In this document: in pieces, positions 8,831 through 20,840 of the stretch
How the letters are laid out: every line of letters starts with the position of its first letter
Numbering within the stretch: the first letter of the stretch is position 1
NCBI GenBank assembly: GCA_903642225.1
Contig: CAHJWI010000009.1
Coordinates: 1-64,000, forward strand
Direction: 5' to 3'
DNA length: 64,000 nucleotides
Source of the DNA: Acidobacteriaceae bacterium
GTDB lineage: Bacteria > Acidobacteriota > Terriglobia > Terriglobales > Acidobacteriaceae
Notes under the pieces: model-generated
Told to the model about the DNA's origin: nothing
The model's input: the letters and a program-made list of their open reading frames with translations, nothing else
The model's database searches: none
Position numbers and translations under genes: made by a program

Positions 8831-10189
8831 ATGTCCACCGCTTCTGAAGCTTCGCTTGCTCCGCTCTCCTCTATCGCAACCATTGGCCAGCATGAAGGTG
8901 AAACCGTGCGTGTGCGCGGTTGGCTGTATAACCTGCGTGCCAGCGGAAAGCTCTTGTTCCCGATCGTGCGGGATGGCAGCGGGACGATTCAGGGCATTGT
9001 GCCGAAGGCGGCGGTGAGCGAAGAGGTTTTCGAGACGCTGAAGAATCTGACGTTGGAGAGCAGTCTGACGATCACCGGCACCGTGCGCGCGGACAGCCGT
9101 GCGCCAAGTGGGTTCGAGTTGGACGTGGCGGATGTGAGCGTGACTCAGCGCGTGCCGGACGACCAGCCGTTCCCGATCACGCTGAAGGAGCATGGCACCG
9201 ACTTTCTGATGGAGCGGCGGCACCTGTGGATGCGGACGCCGCGGCAGAGTGCGATTCTGCGGGTGCGCGCAACGATTATGCGGGCGGCGCAGGAGTATTT
9301 CGACACCAATGATTTTGTGCGGACCGATCCGCCGATCCTGACGCCGGCAGCGTGCGAGGGAACAAGCGAACTGTTCGAGATGAAGTACTTCGACGAGGGC
9401 AATGCGTACCTGACGCAGAGCGGCCAGCTCTATATCGAGGCGACGGCGCTGGCGCTGGGCAAGGTCTACAGTTTTGGGCCCACATTCCGCGCGGAAAAGA
9501 GCAAGACGCGGCGGCACCTGACCGAGTTCTGGATGATTGAGCCGGAGGTGGCGTACGCGGACCTGGGCGATTTGATGGTGCTGGCGGAGGAGTTCCTGTC
9601 GCACATCGTGCAGACGGTACTGGCAAAGCATCGTGCGGACCTGAAGACGATCACCGGTGGTGACGAGAAGGCAGCGAAGCTGGAGAAGATTCAGGCACCG
9701 TTTCCGCGCGTTAGCTACGACGAGGCGCACGCGATGCTGGAGGAGGCGTTCAGCAAGGGGCTGGTGGAGAACCGGCACACGTATGGCGACGACTTTGGGT
9801 CACCGGATGAGACCTATATTTCGAACCAGTTCGACCGGCCGGTGATGGTGCACCGGTATCCTGCGGCGGTGAAGGCGTTTTACATGCAGCCGGACCCGGC
9901 GGACGCGTCCAAGGCGCTGTGCGTGGATGTGCTGGCGCCGGAGGGTTACGGCGAGATCATCGGCGGGTCGCAGCGGGTGGACAGCTACGACCTGCTGAAG
10001 CAGCGCATCCTGGACCACGGCTTACCGCTCGAATCGTTTGAGTGGTATTTGGACCTGAGGCGGTATGGCAGCGTGCCGCACAGCGGGTTTGGTATGGGGA
10101 TCGAGCGGGTGGTGGCCTGGGTGTGCGGGCTGGAGCATGTGCGCGAGACGATTCCGTTTGCGCGGACGCTGAACCGGATCTATCCGTAG
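8831..10189 (+). CDS. asnS: asparagine--tRNA ligase
   Basis: A class IIb aminoacyl-tRNA synthetase of 452 residues that charges tRNA-Asn in the cytoplasm. The N-terminal OB-fold anticodon-binding domain covers about residues 15-115 ([18 protein letters not shown]). The catalytic domain shows motif 2 ([20 protein letters not shown], about 215-234) and the C-terminal motif 3 ([16 protein letters not shown]), ending in the AsnRS-typical [11 protein letters not shown]. The length is normal for AsnRS. The motif 3 neighbourhood distinguishes it from AspRS and LysRS. A Rho-independent terminator follows 20 bases after the stop. Confidence 0.97.
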   Translation: MSTASEASLAPLSSIATIGQHEGETVRVRGWLYNLRASGKLLFPIVRDGSGTIQGIVPKAAVSEEVFETLKNLTLESSLTITGTVRADSRAPSGFELDVADVSVTQRVPDDQPFPITLKEHGTDFLMERRHLWMRTPRQSAILRVRATIMRAAQEYFDTNDFVRTDPPILTPAACEGTSELFEMKYFDEGNAYLTQSGQLYIEATALALGKVYSFGPTFRAEKSKTRRHLTEFWMIEPEVAYADLGDLMVLAEEFLSHIVQTVLAKHRADLKTITGGDEKAAKLEKIQAPFPRVSYDEAHAMLEEAFSKGLVENRHTYGDDFGSPDETYISNQFDRPVMVHRYPAAVKAFYMQPDPADASKALCVDVLAPEGYGEIIGGSQRVDSYDLLKQRILDHGLPLESFEWYLDLRRYGSVPHSGFGMGIERVVAWVCGLEHVRETIPFARTLNRIYP

Positions 10190-10209
10190 TGTGCTGCTGG
10201 TTGGCATTG

Positions 10210-10240
10210 GGCTGAGTGCGTTTGCATTCAGCCTTTTCAT
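10210..10240 (+). terminator. Rho-independent terminator of asnS
   Basis: A 10-bp stem (GGCTGAGTGC at 10210-10219 with GCATTCAGCC at 10224-10233) contains one G-U pair, has the tetraloop GTTT and is followed by TTTTCATT. It lies in the 64-base gap before the converging amidase gene and points along asnS transcription. Confidence 0.85.
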
Positions 10241-10253
10241 TCTGAAAGCGACC

Positions 10254-12065
10254 TCAGGCGTGGACTAACGGCGGATGTTGAGAGGTCACATCGAACGATC
10301 GTTCAAGTGCGACGCCGGCCTGGGCGAGGGTGGCTTCGCCAAAGAGCTGGCCGATGAGGCAAATGCCGTGCGGCGCACGTCGAGGCGGGCTGAACTTCGG
10401 GAGCGGGTGGGCAGGGTCGGGCACCCAGTCGCTGCGAGCTTCCGAGACTTCGACGAAGCCCGCCGGAAAGGTGAGCGCGGGATGGCCGGTGAAGTTGGTG
10501 ATGACCATGGCTTCGTCGCGCAGGGTCGGCACAAGCAGCAGGTCCACGGTGGACATGAGGCGGGCGAACTCGACGGCGACACGGCGGCGCAGGCGGTCTG
10601 CCTGGACGAGGTCGACGGCAGAGAGAAAGCGAGCCTGGCGAAAGCTGTTGGGCCAGGCGTCGGGGGTTTGCACCTTGAGTTCACGGTCTTTGTGGGTCAG
10701 GGTCAATTCTTCGAAGGCTGCCGCGGCTTCGGCGAAGAGGATAATGTTGAGCGAGTCGTAGGGCCAGTTGGGGAGCGAGACGGGCACGAGCGTCATGCCG
10801 AGTTGCTCGATGAACTTGAGGGCGAAGCGATCGACGGAAGTGGCTGGGGCCTCGTTCATCCATGCGGGGATGTAGCCGGTGCGAAGGCCTTTCACAGGCG
10901 TGGAAACGTCGAAGGCTAGCGGCGCGTTGACACTGGCGAGGTCGCCGGGGTCGGCACCCTGGATGGCGGCGAGGACGATGACTGTGTCTTCCACGCTGCG
11001 CGCCATGGGGCCGAGCTTGTCGCAGGTCCAGCTCAGGGTCATGGCGCCGGTGCGGGGCACGCGGCCAAAGGTGGGGCGCAGGCCGGTGACGCCGCAGCGC
11101 ATGGATGGGCTAAGGATGGAGCCCTGCGTCTCCGAGCCGAGGGCGAAGGCGACGAGGCCGGCGGAGACCGCGGAACCCGGGCCGGCACTGGAACCGGAGG
11201 AGCCTTCTTCGAGAATCCAGGGATTGCGTGTCTGGCCGCCGAACCAGATGTCGTTGAGCGCGAGTGCACCGAGGGAGAGCTTGGCGACGAGGACAGCGCC
11301 TGCTTCATTGAGCCTGCGGATGACGGCGCCGTCCTCTGTTGGAAGGCGGTTGCGGAAGGGTTCTGCGCCCCATGTGGTGGGAATGCCGGCGGTATCGAGC
11401 AAGTCTTTTGCGCCGTACGGGATGCCGTGCAGCGGGCCGCGGTAGTGACCGGCAGCGATCTCTGCATCGGCGGCGCGGGCCTGGGTGAGGGCGTGCTGTT
11501 CGGTGAGGGTGATGACGCATTGGAGCTGCGGATCGTAGCGCTTGAGGCGGGCGATATAGATGCGTGTGAGGCGTTCGCTGGTGAGCTGGCGGGTTTGGAG
11601 CCAGTGGGCGAGGTAGGTGACGGGAGCGAAGGCGATAGCAGCGTCGTTGGTGGGTAGCGGGGCAGTGACGGTGGTGAAGATGGGAGCAGACTCGGCGATG
11701 TCGGCCTTGGTGAAGGGGTCGGGATTGTGGGCGAGTGACGGGTTCCAGATCGTGGCGGGGGCGTCGGCGTCGGTGAGCGCAAGGGTGCGTGGGCCGGTGC
11801 GGCGCTCCAGCAAGGCAGCCATGCTGTTGCGCCAGCTGCCGGCGGCCTGGGCCTGTTCGGCGGGTGACATGGAGGTCTGAGTCAGGTGCTCGGCTTCTGC
11901 GAAGGTGGCCGAGGTGACGACGGGCCCAGCAGCGGGTGCCGTGCCGAAGACGGGCGGGACGCCGGGGTTGGGCGTCTGAGAGGTTTGCGCGGCGGTGGCA
12001 GCGGCGGCGAGGGCCATGGAGCCGGCAGTGAGGAAGGTGCGGCGGGTGGGTGGGGAGACCGGCAT
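10254..12065 (-). CDS. exported amidase (amidase signature family)
   Basis: A 603-residue amidase-signature enzyme that hydrolyses C-N amide bonds. The N-terminus (PTRRTFLTAGSMALAAAATAA) has a twin-arginine-like signal, implying export of the folded enzyme. The catalytic Ser-cisSer-Lys triad is visible: Lys220 in GIPYGAKDLLDTAG, the Ser/Gly-rich loop EEGSSGSSAGPGSAV (about 286-300) for the cis-Ser, and nucleophile Ser316 in GSETQGSILSP. It is longer than the usual 450-500 residues because of about 140 extra N-terminal residues between the signal and the catalytic core. The amide substrate is unknown. It is divergent from ddl, with about 140 bases of shared upstream DNA. Confidence 0.9.
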   Translation of the reverse strand: MPVSPPTRRTFLTAGSMALAAAATAAQTSQTPNPGVPPVFGTAPAAGPVVTSATFAEAEHLTQTSMSPAEQAQAAGSWRNSMAALLERRTGPRTLALTDADAPATIWNPSLAHNPDPFTKADIAESAPIFTTVTAPLPTNDAAIAFAPVTYLAHWLQTRQLTSERLTRIYIARLKRYDPQLQCVITLTEQHALTQARAADAEIAAGHYRGPLHGIPYGAKDLLDTAGIPTTWGAEPFRNRLPTEDGAVIRRLNEAGAVLVAKLSLGALALNDIWFGGQTRNPWILEEGSSGSSAGPGSAVSAGLVAFALGSETQGSILSPSMRCGVTGLRPTFGRVPRTGAMTLSWTCDKLGPMARSVEDTVIVLAAIQGADPGDLASVNAPLAFDVSTPVKGLRTGYIPAWMNEAPATSVDRFALKFIEQLGMTLVPVSLPNWPYDSLNIILFAEAAAAFEELTLTHKDRELKVQTPDAWPNSFRQARFLSAVDLVQADRLRRRVAVEFARLMSTVDLLLVPTLRDEAMVITNFTGHPALTFPAGFVEVSEARSDWVPDPAHPLPKFSPPRRAPHGICLIGQLFGEATLAQAGVALERSFDVTSQHPPLVHA

Positions 12066-12206
12066 GGTGGAGACCTCGGACTGCGATGGGGGTGGCCTAT
12101 TTTCGCAGATTGCGTGAGTGCCGATGGAGGTACACGTACGCGTGGCGGGTGGCCGAAGCGGCTATGCTCGGCAGGTAAGCCGGTTTGCCGGTTGTGGACG
12201 GACGTA

Positions 12207-13322
12207 ATGGTAAAGAAGTTGCGCGTGGGTGTGTTGTTTGGGGGGCGTTCGGGGGAGCATGAAGTTTCGCTGCAGAGCGCTTTGTCGATCTTGAAGGTGA
12301 TGGACCGCAAGAAGTACGACGTGGTGCCAATAGGCATCGCGAAGAGCGGCAAGTGGTTGGCTGGGGATGAGGCGCAGGCGCTGCTGGAAGGCAGTTATGC
12401 GAAAGCGTTGCCGGCAAAGGGTAAGCGGCTGGGCGCAGCAGAGACTGCGATCACACCCGCGCTGGATACAGGCAAACTGGACGTCGTCTTTCCGGTGCTG
12501 CATGGGACGTTTGGCGAGGATGGAACGATCCAGGGCCTGCTGGAGCTGGCGGACGTGGCGTACGTGGGCAGCGGCGTGCTGGGCAGTGCGGTGGGCATGG
12601 ACAAGGCGGCGATGAAGACCATGTTTGCCGCGGCGGGGCTGCCGCAGGTGAGATATGTGACGGTGCTGCGCGGGGAATGGACGGCGAGCCCGCGCAAGGT
12701 GACGGCGCGGGTGGAAGCGGCGCTGAAGTACCCGCTGTTTGTGAAGCCGGCGAACCTGGGATCGAGCGTTGGGATCAGCAAGGTGCGCAAGCGCGCGGAG
12801 CTGGCAGCGGCGATGAACGAGGCTGCGCAGTTCGACCGCAAGCTGGTGATTGAAGAGGGTGTGGGCGGCGCGGGTGGGACTGCGGGCAAGGCACGGGAGT
12901 TGGAGATTGCGGTGCTTGGCAATGACGGCGCTGAGGCCAGCGTTGTGGGCGAAATCGTGCCGGATCGGGAGTTCTACGACTATGCGTCGAAGTATGACGC
13001 GACGAGTACGAGTGAGCCGCAGATTCCGGCGAAGCTCTCGCGGGCCGAGGTGAAGACCATGCGGGAGATGGCTGTGCGCGCTTTCCAGGCGTGCGATTGT
13101 GCGGGGCTGGCGCGGGTGGATTTCCTGATGGAGGCCGCGGGCGCGGAGCCTTCGCGCATTTTTCTGAACGAGGTGAATACGATGCCTGGTTTCACGTCGA
13201 TCAGCATGTATCCGAAGCTTTGGGAAGCGAGCGGCGTTGGGTATGCGGAGTTGATCGATCGGCTGCTTGTGCTGGCGATCCAACGGCATGCGGAGAAGAA
13301 GCTGACGAAGTTTTCAGTCTGA
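12207..13322 (+). CDS. ddl: D-alanine--D-alanine ligase
   Basis: A cytoplasmic ATP-grasp ligase of 371 residues that makes D-Ala-D-Ala for peptidoglycan. Signatures: LFGGRSGEHEVSLQSA (about 10-25), HGTFGEDGTIQGLLEL, the ATP-grasp strand VKPANLGSSVGISKV, and the magnesium-binding NEVNTMPGFT (about 321-330). The frame stays open upstream to 11886, but that stretch is antisense to the amidase; the ATG at 12207 gives the standard N-terminus (MVKKLRVGVLFGG). The upstream Shine-Dalgarno sequence is weak. It converges on ligA with 27 bases between the stops. Confidence 0.95.
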   Translation: MVKKLRVGVLFGGRSGEHEVSLQSALSILKVMDRKKYDVVPIGIAKSGKWLAGDEAQALLEGSYAKALPAKGKRLGAAETAITPALDTGKLDVVFPVLHGTFGEDGTIQGLLELADVAYVGSGVLGSAVGMDKAAMKTMFAAAGLPQVRYVTVLRGEWTASPRKVTARVEAALKYPLFVKPANLGSSVGISKVRKRAELAAAMNEAAQFDRKLVIEEGVGGAGGTAGKARELEIAVLGNDGAEASVVGEIVPDREFYDYASKYDATSTSEPQIPAKLSRAEVKTMREMAVRAFQACDCAGLARVDFLMEAAGAEPSRIFLNEVNTMPGFTSISMYPKLWEASGVGYAELIDRLLVLAIQRHAEKKLTKFSV

Positions 13323-13349
13323 CTCCCCCTCTCCTCGGGTAGGGATAGG

Positions 13350-16032
<2,683 letters not shown>

Positions 16033-17122
16033 ATGGAACCGCTGACGCATATGTTGACGGGCGCGTGTCTTTCACGTGCTATGGGCTTTCCGAAACGCGC
16101 GCGGTATTCGACGTTGGCGTGCGTGATTGCGGCGGAGCTGCCGGATGCGGACTACGTGTATCGGCTGGGCGGACCGGTGACGTACTTTGAGCATCACCGC
16201 GGCTGGACGCACGCGTTGTGGTCGCTGCCTCTGCAGGCCGCGTTTGTGGTCTTGCTGATGTTTGGCTGGAGGTATGCGCGGCGGGCCTGGAAGAGCAGGC
16301 GGCGACGCGGCCGGCAGGAGGCACCGTGGCGGCCGTGGCTGCTGGGCTGCATGGCACTGGTGGCCTTGCTGAGCCATCTGTTGCTGGACTGGACCAACAA
16401 CTACGGGGTACGGCCGTTCGCGCCGTTCAACCCACGCTGGTATGCAGGGGATCTAGTGTTCATTGTGGAGCCCGTGCTGCTTCTGGTGCTCTCGCTGGCG
16501 CTGGTGCTGCCGCTCGTGTTCAGCCTGGCGGATAGCGAGATGGGTGTGCGGCGTTCGCGGTTTCGCGGGCAGGGGCTGGCAGCAGCGGCTTTGGCGGTAA
16601 TGGTGGGACTCTGGCTGTGGCGCTACGACTTGCATGGGTCAGCGGTGCATGTTGGCGACGAGCAGCAGCTGGCGGGGGGGTGCGGTGATGCGGGTGTCGC
16701 AGGGTCCGTACCCGGTAAACCCATACCGATGGCACAGTGTGGTTGAGACGCCAAACAACTTCACGACCGGGACGACCGACACGCGGCTGGGAGTGATGGA
16801 GCTGGACCAGGTGGCCGTGGCCAAGCCGGCGACGACATTGGAGACACTTGCGGCGAAGCACAGCCTGCTGGGGCGGGTGTACCTGGACTGGTCGAAATAC
16901 CCCGTAGTGGAGGATTTGGGGCCGGCAAGCGAGCTTTATCCGGGGATGGACCTATCACCGCAGGAGCGGGCGGCGCATGTGGTGCGGTTCCGGGATTTGC
17001 GGTTCGACTATAACGTCTGGGGCTTTTCAGGGCGCGGGAGCAGGGCGCTGAGCGGCGAGGCTTGGGTGGATGGTGACCGGCAGGTGATTCGGCAGAGCTT
17101 TGGCGGTGTGGTGCAACGTTAG
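16033..17122 (+). pseudogene. membrane-bound metal-dependent hydrolase (YdjM-like), frame broken at a G7 tract
   Basis: The first frame encodes the start of a YdjM/LexA-regulated-type membrane-bound metal-dependent hydrolase: LTHMLTGACLSRAMG, ELPDADYVYRLGG, HHRGWTHALWSLP and SHLLLDWTNNYG supply the His/Asp metal ligands, followed by hydrophobic helices. The frame fails at seven consecutive G (16674-16680). The missing C-terminal half (QGPYPVNPYRWHSVVETPNN onward to 17122) continues in the next frame. Removing one G joins the parts into one protein of about 360 residues, a plausible full length. It may be a sequencing error, a phase-variable tract or a recent mutation; both halves look otherwise undamaged. 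Start taken at the ATG at 16033, which matches the family's usual N-terminus; in-frame ATGs at 16009 and 16021 are alternatives. Confidence 0.82.
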
Positions 17123-17149
17123 CCAGGCGACAGTGTGGAACAATAGGGC

Positions 17150-17701
17150 ATGGCTGGTTTCGTAGTTTTGCTGCTGGCGGTGTTGAGCCGTCTTGTACCG
17201 CACATGCTGGGCGTAAGCGCCTGGGGAGTGACGGCAATGGGTGGCGGGCTGCTGTTTTTCGGCTCGCGGCTGCGGAAGAGTGAGCGTTGGATGGCGGTGT
17301 TGGCGCTGCCGCTGATTGCAGAGATGGACTGGTTTCTGACAACGCGGGTGTACGGATTTCCGTTCCAAGTGGCGGGGCATGTTGCGCCGTGGGCCTGGTA
17401 CGTGGCGGTGTGTCTGCTGGGCTCTGCGCTGCTAAGCAGGCGGCGGACGGTGGGGCGCGTGGCAGGTGCGGCGCTGGTGTCGTCGACCGGGTTCTTCCTG
17501 CTGAGCAACGGCATGGTGTGGCTGAGCGGGACGATGTATCCGAAGACGGCGCAGGGGCTGCTGGCGTGCTACGCGGCGGGGCTGCCGTTTTACCGGAATG
17601 ACGCGCTGAGTACGCTGGTGGTGTGCGGTTTGGCGTTCGGTTTGCCGGCGCTGGCACGGCAAATGGTGGAAGGCAGAGCGGGCTCGGGCGAGCTGGTCTA
17701 G
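17150..17701 (+). CDS. DUF6580-type membrane protein
   Basis: A 183-residue polytopic membrane protein with five or six hydrophobic helices. The second half, GFFLLSNGMVWLSG, then YPKTAQGLLACYAAGLPFYR, matches the DUF6580 pattern I know, a small family common in Acidobacteriota and Bacteroidota, often near transporters and of unknown function. It begins 27 bases after the frameshifted hydrolase on the same strand and converges with the DedA gene five bases after its stop. Confidence 0.75.
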   Translation: MAGFVVLLLAVLSRLVPHMLGVSAWGVTAMGGGLLFFGSRLRKSERWMAVLALPLIAEMDWFLTTRVYGFPFQVAGHVAPWAWYVAVCLLGSALLSRRRTVGRVAGAALVSSTGFFLLSNGMVWLSGTMYPKTAQGLLACYAAGLPFYRNDALSTLVVCGLAFGLPALARQMVEGRAGSGELV

Positions 17702-17706
17702 AGGGG

Positions 17707-18465
17707 CTACTCTTCCACGATGGAGGGGTGGATCTCTGGATCTGTGGTGGCCTCTTCGATGGGGAGCAGGGTTCCGCGGCGGCGGTCGAAAACTTTGCGC
17801 ACGACCCAGATCAGCAGGACAACGACTAGCAGGCCGAGCACGAGTAGAACGGTTCGGGCGTGGGTGCGGAAGGCGTTCTGCAGCATGCCGGCGGCGGCAG
17901 TGCCGTACTTGAGCGCAAAAAGGGCGACCATTAGAAACTGAATGAATTTGCCGGCAAAAAGCGCGAGCAGGAAACTGCGGACCCGCATTTCAAAGACGCC
18001 AGCGCAGAATTCAAACAGCTTGAGCGGGACGGGTGGCGGGCTCATGGCGGGGAGCATAATGGCAAGAAATTCCTGGCGTTCGAAACGATCGCGCAGCCGC
18101 TCGTAGCGCTGGCGATTGATCTTTTTGAGCAGGAACTGCTCGCCGCCGATGCGGCCGATGTAGAAGGGCAGAAGGCTGCCCAGGGTAGACATGAAGGCGG
18201 TGACAAAGGCGCACAGGAGGAAATTCTTGCCGTCTGCCGCCACATAAAAGACGACCCAGCCGATGAGGCCTCCGGGCAGCGGGATAAGAGCGGAGTCAAG
18301 CAGAGACAGGCCGGCCAAGCCCCAGACGCCGAGCGGCTTGAAGGTGTCGCTGACGAGGAGGCTGAGGTGGGCGAGCCAGCCGGTGATGCCGTGCCAGGCA
18401 CCGTGGGGCTTTGCAGCAGGACCAGCGGCAATGGTAACGAGGTGGACGAGGTGCATCTGTGGCAA
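17707..18465 (-). CDS. DedA/VTT-domain family membrane protein
   Basis: A 252-residue inner-membrane protein with a VTT (SNARE-associated) domain. Characteristic segments are LLDSALIPLPGGLIGWVVFY, a GSLLPFYIGRIGG re-entrant region and a PALSPPPVP-like AMSPPPVPLKLFEFCAGVF stretch. DedA-family proteins are implicated in lipid flipping and membrane homeostasis in bacteria; no specific role can be assigned here. The C-terminal tail after the last helix is charged (RKVFDRRRGTLLPIEEATT). It converges with the DUF6580 gene and is divergent from the TonB-like gene at 18607. Confidence 0.82.
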   Translation of the reverse strand: MPQMHLVHLVTIAAGPAAKPHGAWHGITGWLAHLSLLVSDTFKPLGVWGLAGLSLLDSALIPLPGGLIGWVVFYVAADGKNFLLCAFVTAFMSTLGSLLPFYIGRIGGEQFLLKKINRQRYERLRDRFERQEFLAIMLPAMSPPPVPLKLFEFCAGVFEMRVRSFLLALFAGKFIQFLMVALFALKYGTAAAGMLQNAFRTHARTVLLVLGLLVVVLLIWVVRKVFDRRRGTLLPIEEATTDPEIHPSIVEE

Positions 18466-18606
18466 TTCTACGCACTCGGCTGGGCTTCGCCGCGCAGCTA
18501 GTAGCCGCGCGGGCGCGAGGGGAATGAGAGAATGTACCGGGCGTCCCGGCGGTTAGGGTGGGGCGGCGAAACTCTTTACGCTTGAAGTGAGTCACACCTG
18601 TAACCA

Positions 18607-19698
18607 ATGCCTGGCCTGGAAACACCACCGGAAGAACAGATCCCCGCACCCCCGCCGGAGACGGATGGAGGCCGGCGTGGTGGGCGTGGTGGGCGTGAAC
18701 GGTACAACTACCTGGACACGCATGAACTGGTCATGCTGCTGGAGGACATCGACGACGAGCGTGCGCGTGCACGATTTCGTGAGGCGATGTACCTGGCGAT
18801 CATTCTTTGGCTGGCTTTGCTGTTGTTGTACATCTTTTTGCCGCGATGGCTGCCGCACCGGCCGGTGCTGGTGGTGCCGGAGCGCAACCCGAACCAGTTG
18901 ACGTACCTGGATACACCTCCGGACCTGAAGAAGCTGTTGAAGAACCGGCCGTCGCCGCGCGTAAGTGAGCGAAGCACAGAGGCGCAGACGCCGAAGCCGC
19001 AGAATGTGCCTAGGCTGCCGGAGCCGAAGGCGGGCCAGCCGCAGCCGCGAGTTGCCCAGCCAACGCCGACGCCGGCCGCTCCCGCACCACAGGCTCCGCA
19101 GCAGCAGGCGCCACAGCAGGCACCGCCACAGCAGACGGCGAAGGTTCAACCGCCGCCAACGGCCCGTCCAACGAACACGCCGCCGCTAGTGGATTCGCCC
19201 GCGCCGTCGCAGCAGCAGAAGACGCCGACGTTCAAGACGGGTGGGAGCGCCGCTTCGCAGATTGCGGATGCCGCGCGGGGTGCGCGAGGAGGCACACAGG
19301 ACGCCGGAGATTATGGGTCGACTGGACGCGGGAATGCGGGCCAAGGCAAGGCCGGCGTCGAAGTGCTGTCGGACACGCAGGGCGTGGACTTTAACCGGTA
19401 CCTGGCGCGGCTGCTGGCGGAAGTGCGCCGGAACTGGCTGCCGCTCATACCGGAAGAGTGCAACAGTCCGCTCTACAAGCAGGGCGTAACGGGCGTTCGC
19501 TTTACGATTCTGCCGGATGGAACAATTCAGCCGCCGATGCACCTGGATTACTCGACGCACGATTCAGCAATCGACCGGGCGGCGTGGGGATCCATCAAGA
19601 GCATGGGACAGGCGCCGCCGCTGCCCAAGGAGTTCCATGGGCCAAACCTGGAGCTACGGATCGAGTTCCGGGTGAACAAGGACCGGGACCTGCAGTAG
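18607..19698 (+). CDS. TonB-like energy-transducer family protein
   Basis: A 363-residue protein with an acidic, Gly/Arg-rich cytoplasmic start, one transmembrane helix (about residues 64-81), a long Pro/Gln-rich periplasmic linker (about 120-205), and a C-terminal TonB-like domain (YLARLLAEVRRNWLPLIPEE, then GVRFTILPDGTIQPP). This layout fits a TonB/TolA-type energy transducer spanning the periplasm. The cytoplasmic extension of about 60 residues before the helix is longer than in classical TonB. It could serve Oar-like receptors such as the two in this window, but that link is inference. It begins a run of three same-strand genes with a 64-residue membrane protein and miaA. Confidence 0.82.
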   Translation: MPGLETPPEEQIPAPPPETDGGRRGGRGGRERYNYLDTHELVMLLEDIDDERARARFREAMYLAIILWLALLLLYIFLPRWLPHRPVLVVPERNPNQLTYLDTPPDLKKLLKNRPSPRVSERSTEAQTPKPQNVPRLPEPKAGQPQPRVAQPTPTPAAPAPQAPQQQAPQQAPPQQTAKVQPPPTARPTNTPPLVDSPAPSQQQKTPTFKTGGSAASQIADAARGARGGTQDAGDYGSTGRGNAGQGKAGVEVLSDTQGVDFNRYLARLLAEVRRNWLPLIPEECNSPLYKQGVTGVRFTILPDGTIQPPMHLDYSTHDSAIDRAAWGSIKSMGQAPPLPKEFHGPNLELRIEFRVNKDRDLQ

Positions 19699-19720
19699 CT
19701 GAGTACGCACCCGTGACACT

Positions 19721-19915
19721 ATGCATCCAAACGTAAGAGAGACACGCGACGCACGCGAGCGGCGGGAAAGGTCGCATGCGGCGGAGCGTGTTTTGAAAGA
19801 ACGCCGGTTGCAGGCAGCCGGTCTGCTGGCACTGGCGGCAATTGTGCTCCTGGTGACGGTGTGGCGTACTGGCATCCATAACGTCTTCCTGCCGGGCTGG
19901 TGGCGACTTTGGTAG
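19721..19915 (+). CDS. 64-residue membrane protein upstream of miaA
   Basis: A short protein with a charged N-terminal half (MHPNVRETRDARERRERSHA), one transmembrane helix (about residues 33-50) and a Trp-rich end (NVFLPGWWRLW). It starts 23 bases after the TonB-like gene and overlaps the miaA start by 16 bases in another frame, suggesting translational coupling. I do not recognise a named family. The clear helix-plus-charge layout and tight packing argue that it is real. Confidence 0.6.
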   Translation: MHPNVRETRDARERRERSHAAERVLKERRLQAAGLLALAAIVLLVTVWRTGIHNVFLPGWWRLW

Positions 19916-20838
19916 GCGGGGACGATCCGTTGCTGGTGGTTGTAGTAGGTGCGACCGGCTCCGGCAAGACAGCGCTGTCGCTGGAGTTGGCAGAGCGGCT
20001 TCATGGAGAGGTTGTGTCCTGCGATTCCGTCGCCGTGTACCTGGGAATGGATGTGGGTTCGGCAAAACCGACGAGAGCGGAGCGTGACCGGGTGCGGCAC
20101 CACCTGATCGACGTGGTGACACCAGCGGTGGAGTTCACGGCCGGTGACTACGCGCGCACGGCGCGGACGGTGGTGCAAGAGATTGCTGCGCGTGGAAAGG
20201 TGCCGATTGTTGCAGGTGGGACCGGCTTGTACCTACGTGCGTTTCTGGACGGACTAAGCGCAGTGCCTGCGAGGGATAACGGTGTGCGCGAACGGCTGCG
20301 GCGCTTTGCCGAGCGGCGAGGCGAGTGTGCGCTGTACCGGCTGTTGCGGCGGCTGGATCCAGAGGCGGCGGCCAGGATCCATGCCAACGATGCGCCAAAG
20401 CTGATTCGTGCGATCGAGGTGAGTTTGCTGGCGCGGCGACCGATGAGCAAGGCGTTTGCGCTGGAGAGGCCTGAGCCGTTGACCGGCTTTCGTGTTGTGC
20501 AGGTGGGTTTGCTGCCGGAACGCGAGTTGTTGTATCGGCGGATCGATGCACGTTGCGAGCGCATGTTTGCGGAAGGTCTTGTGGAAGAGACGCGTGGTCT
20601 GGTCGACCTCTACGGACCGGATTGCCGTGCCTTTACAGCGCTGGGGTATTCGCAGGCGCTGGCGTTGTTGGGCGGGCAGACGACCAGGACGGAGGCGGTG
20701 CGCCTGACACAGCAGGGACACAGGAACTACGCAAAGCGACAGGGAACATGGTTTCGCAGAGACAAGCGCATCGAGTGGCTGCACGGCTTTGGAGAGAGCC
20801 GTGCCGGCGCGGTGATGGAGCGGATCGCGGCTGCGTAG
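19900..20838 (+). CDS. miaA: tRNA dimethylallyltransferase
   Basis: Transfers a dimethylallyl group to A37 of tRNAs reading UNN codons. The 312-residue protein has the P-loop GATGSGKT (about 17-24), CDSVAVYLGMDVGSAKPT with the catalytic Asp, HHLIDVVTP, GGTGLYLRAFLDGL, and the C-terminal YAKRQGTWFRRD, all MiaA hallmarks; SVAVY replaces the usual S-x-Q-V/I-Y. The start is GTG at 19900 inside the 64-residue membrane protein gene. It converges with the lipoprotein gene two bases after its stop. Confidence 0.95.
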   Translation: MATLVGGDDPLLVVVVGATGSGKTALSLELAERLHGEVVSCDSVAVYLGMDVGSAKPTRAERDRVRHHLIDVVTPAVEFTAGDYARTARTVVQEIAARGKVPIVAGGTGLYLRAFLDGLSAVPARDNGVRERLRRFAERRGECALYRLLRRLDPEAAARIHANDAPKLIRAIEVSLLARRPMSKAFALERPEPLTGFRVVQVGLLPERELLYRRIDARCERMFAEGLVEETRGLVDLYGPDCRAFTALGYSQALALLGGQTTRTEAVRLTQQGHRNYAKRQGTWFRRDKRIEWLHGFGESRAGAVMERIAAA

Positions 20839-20840
20839 GC

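Noticed and set aside
7805-9778. A 657-codon minus-strand frame opposite the sugar isomerase-like gene and asnS.
   Set aside because: His/Arg/Gln-rich nonsense translation over two well-supported genes.
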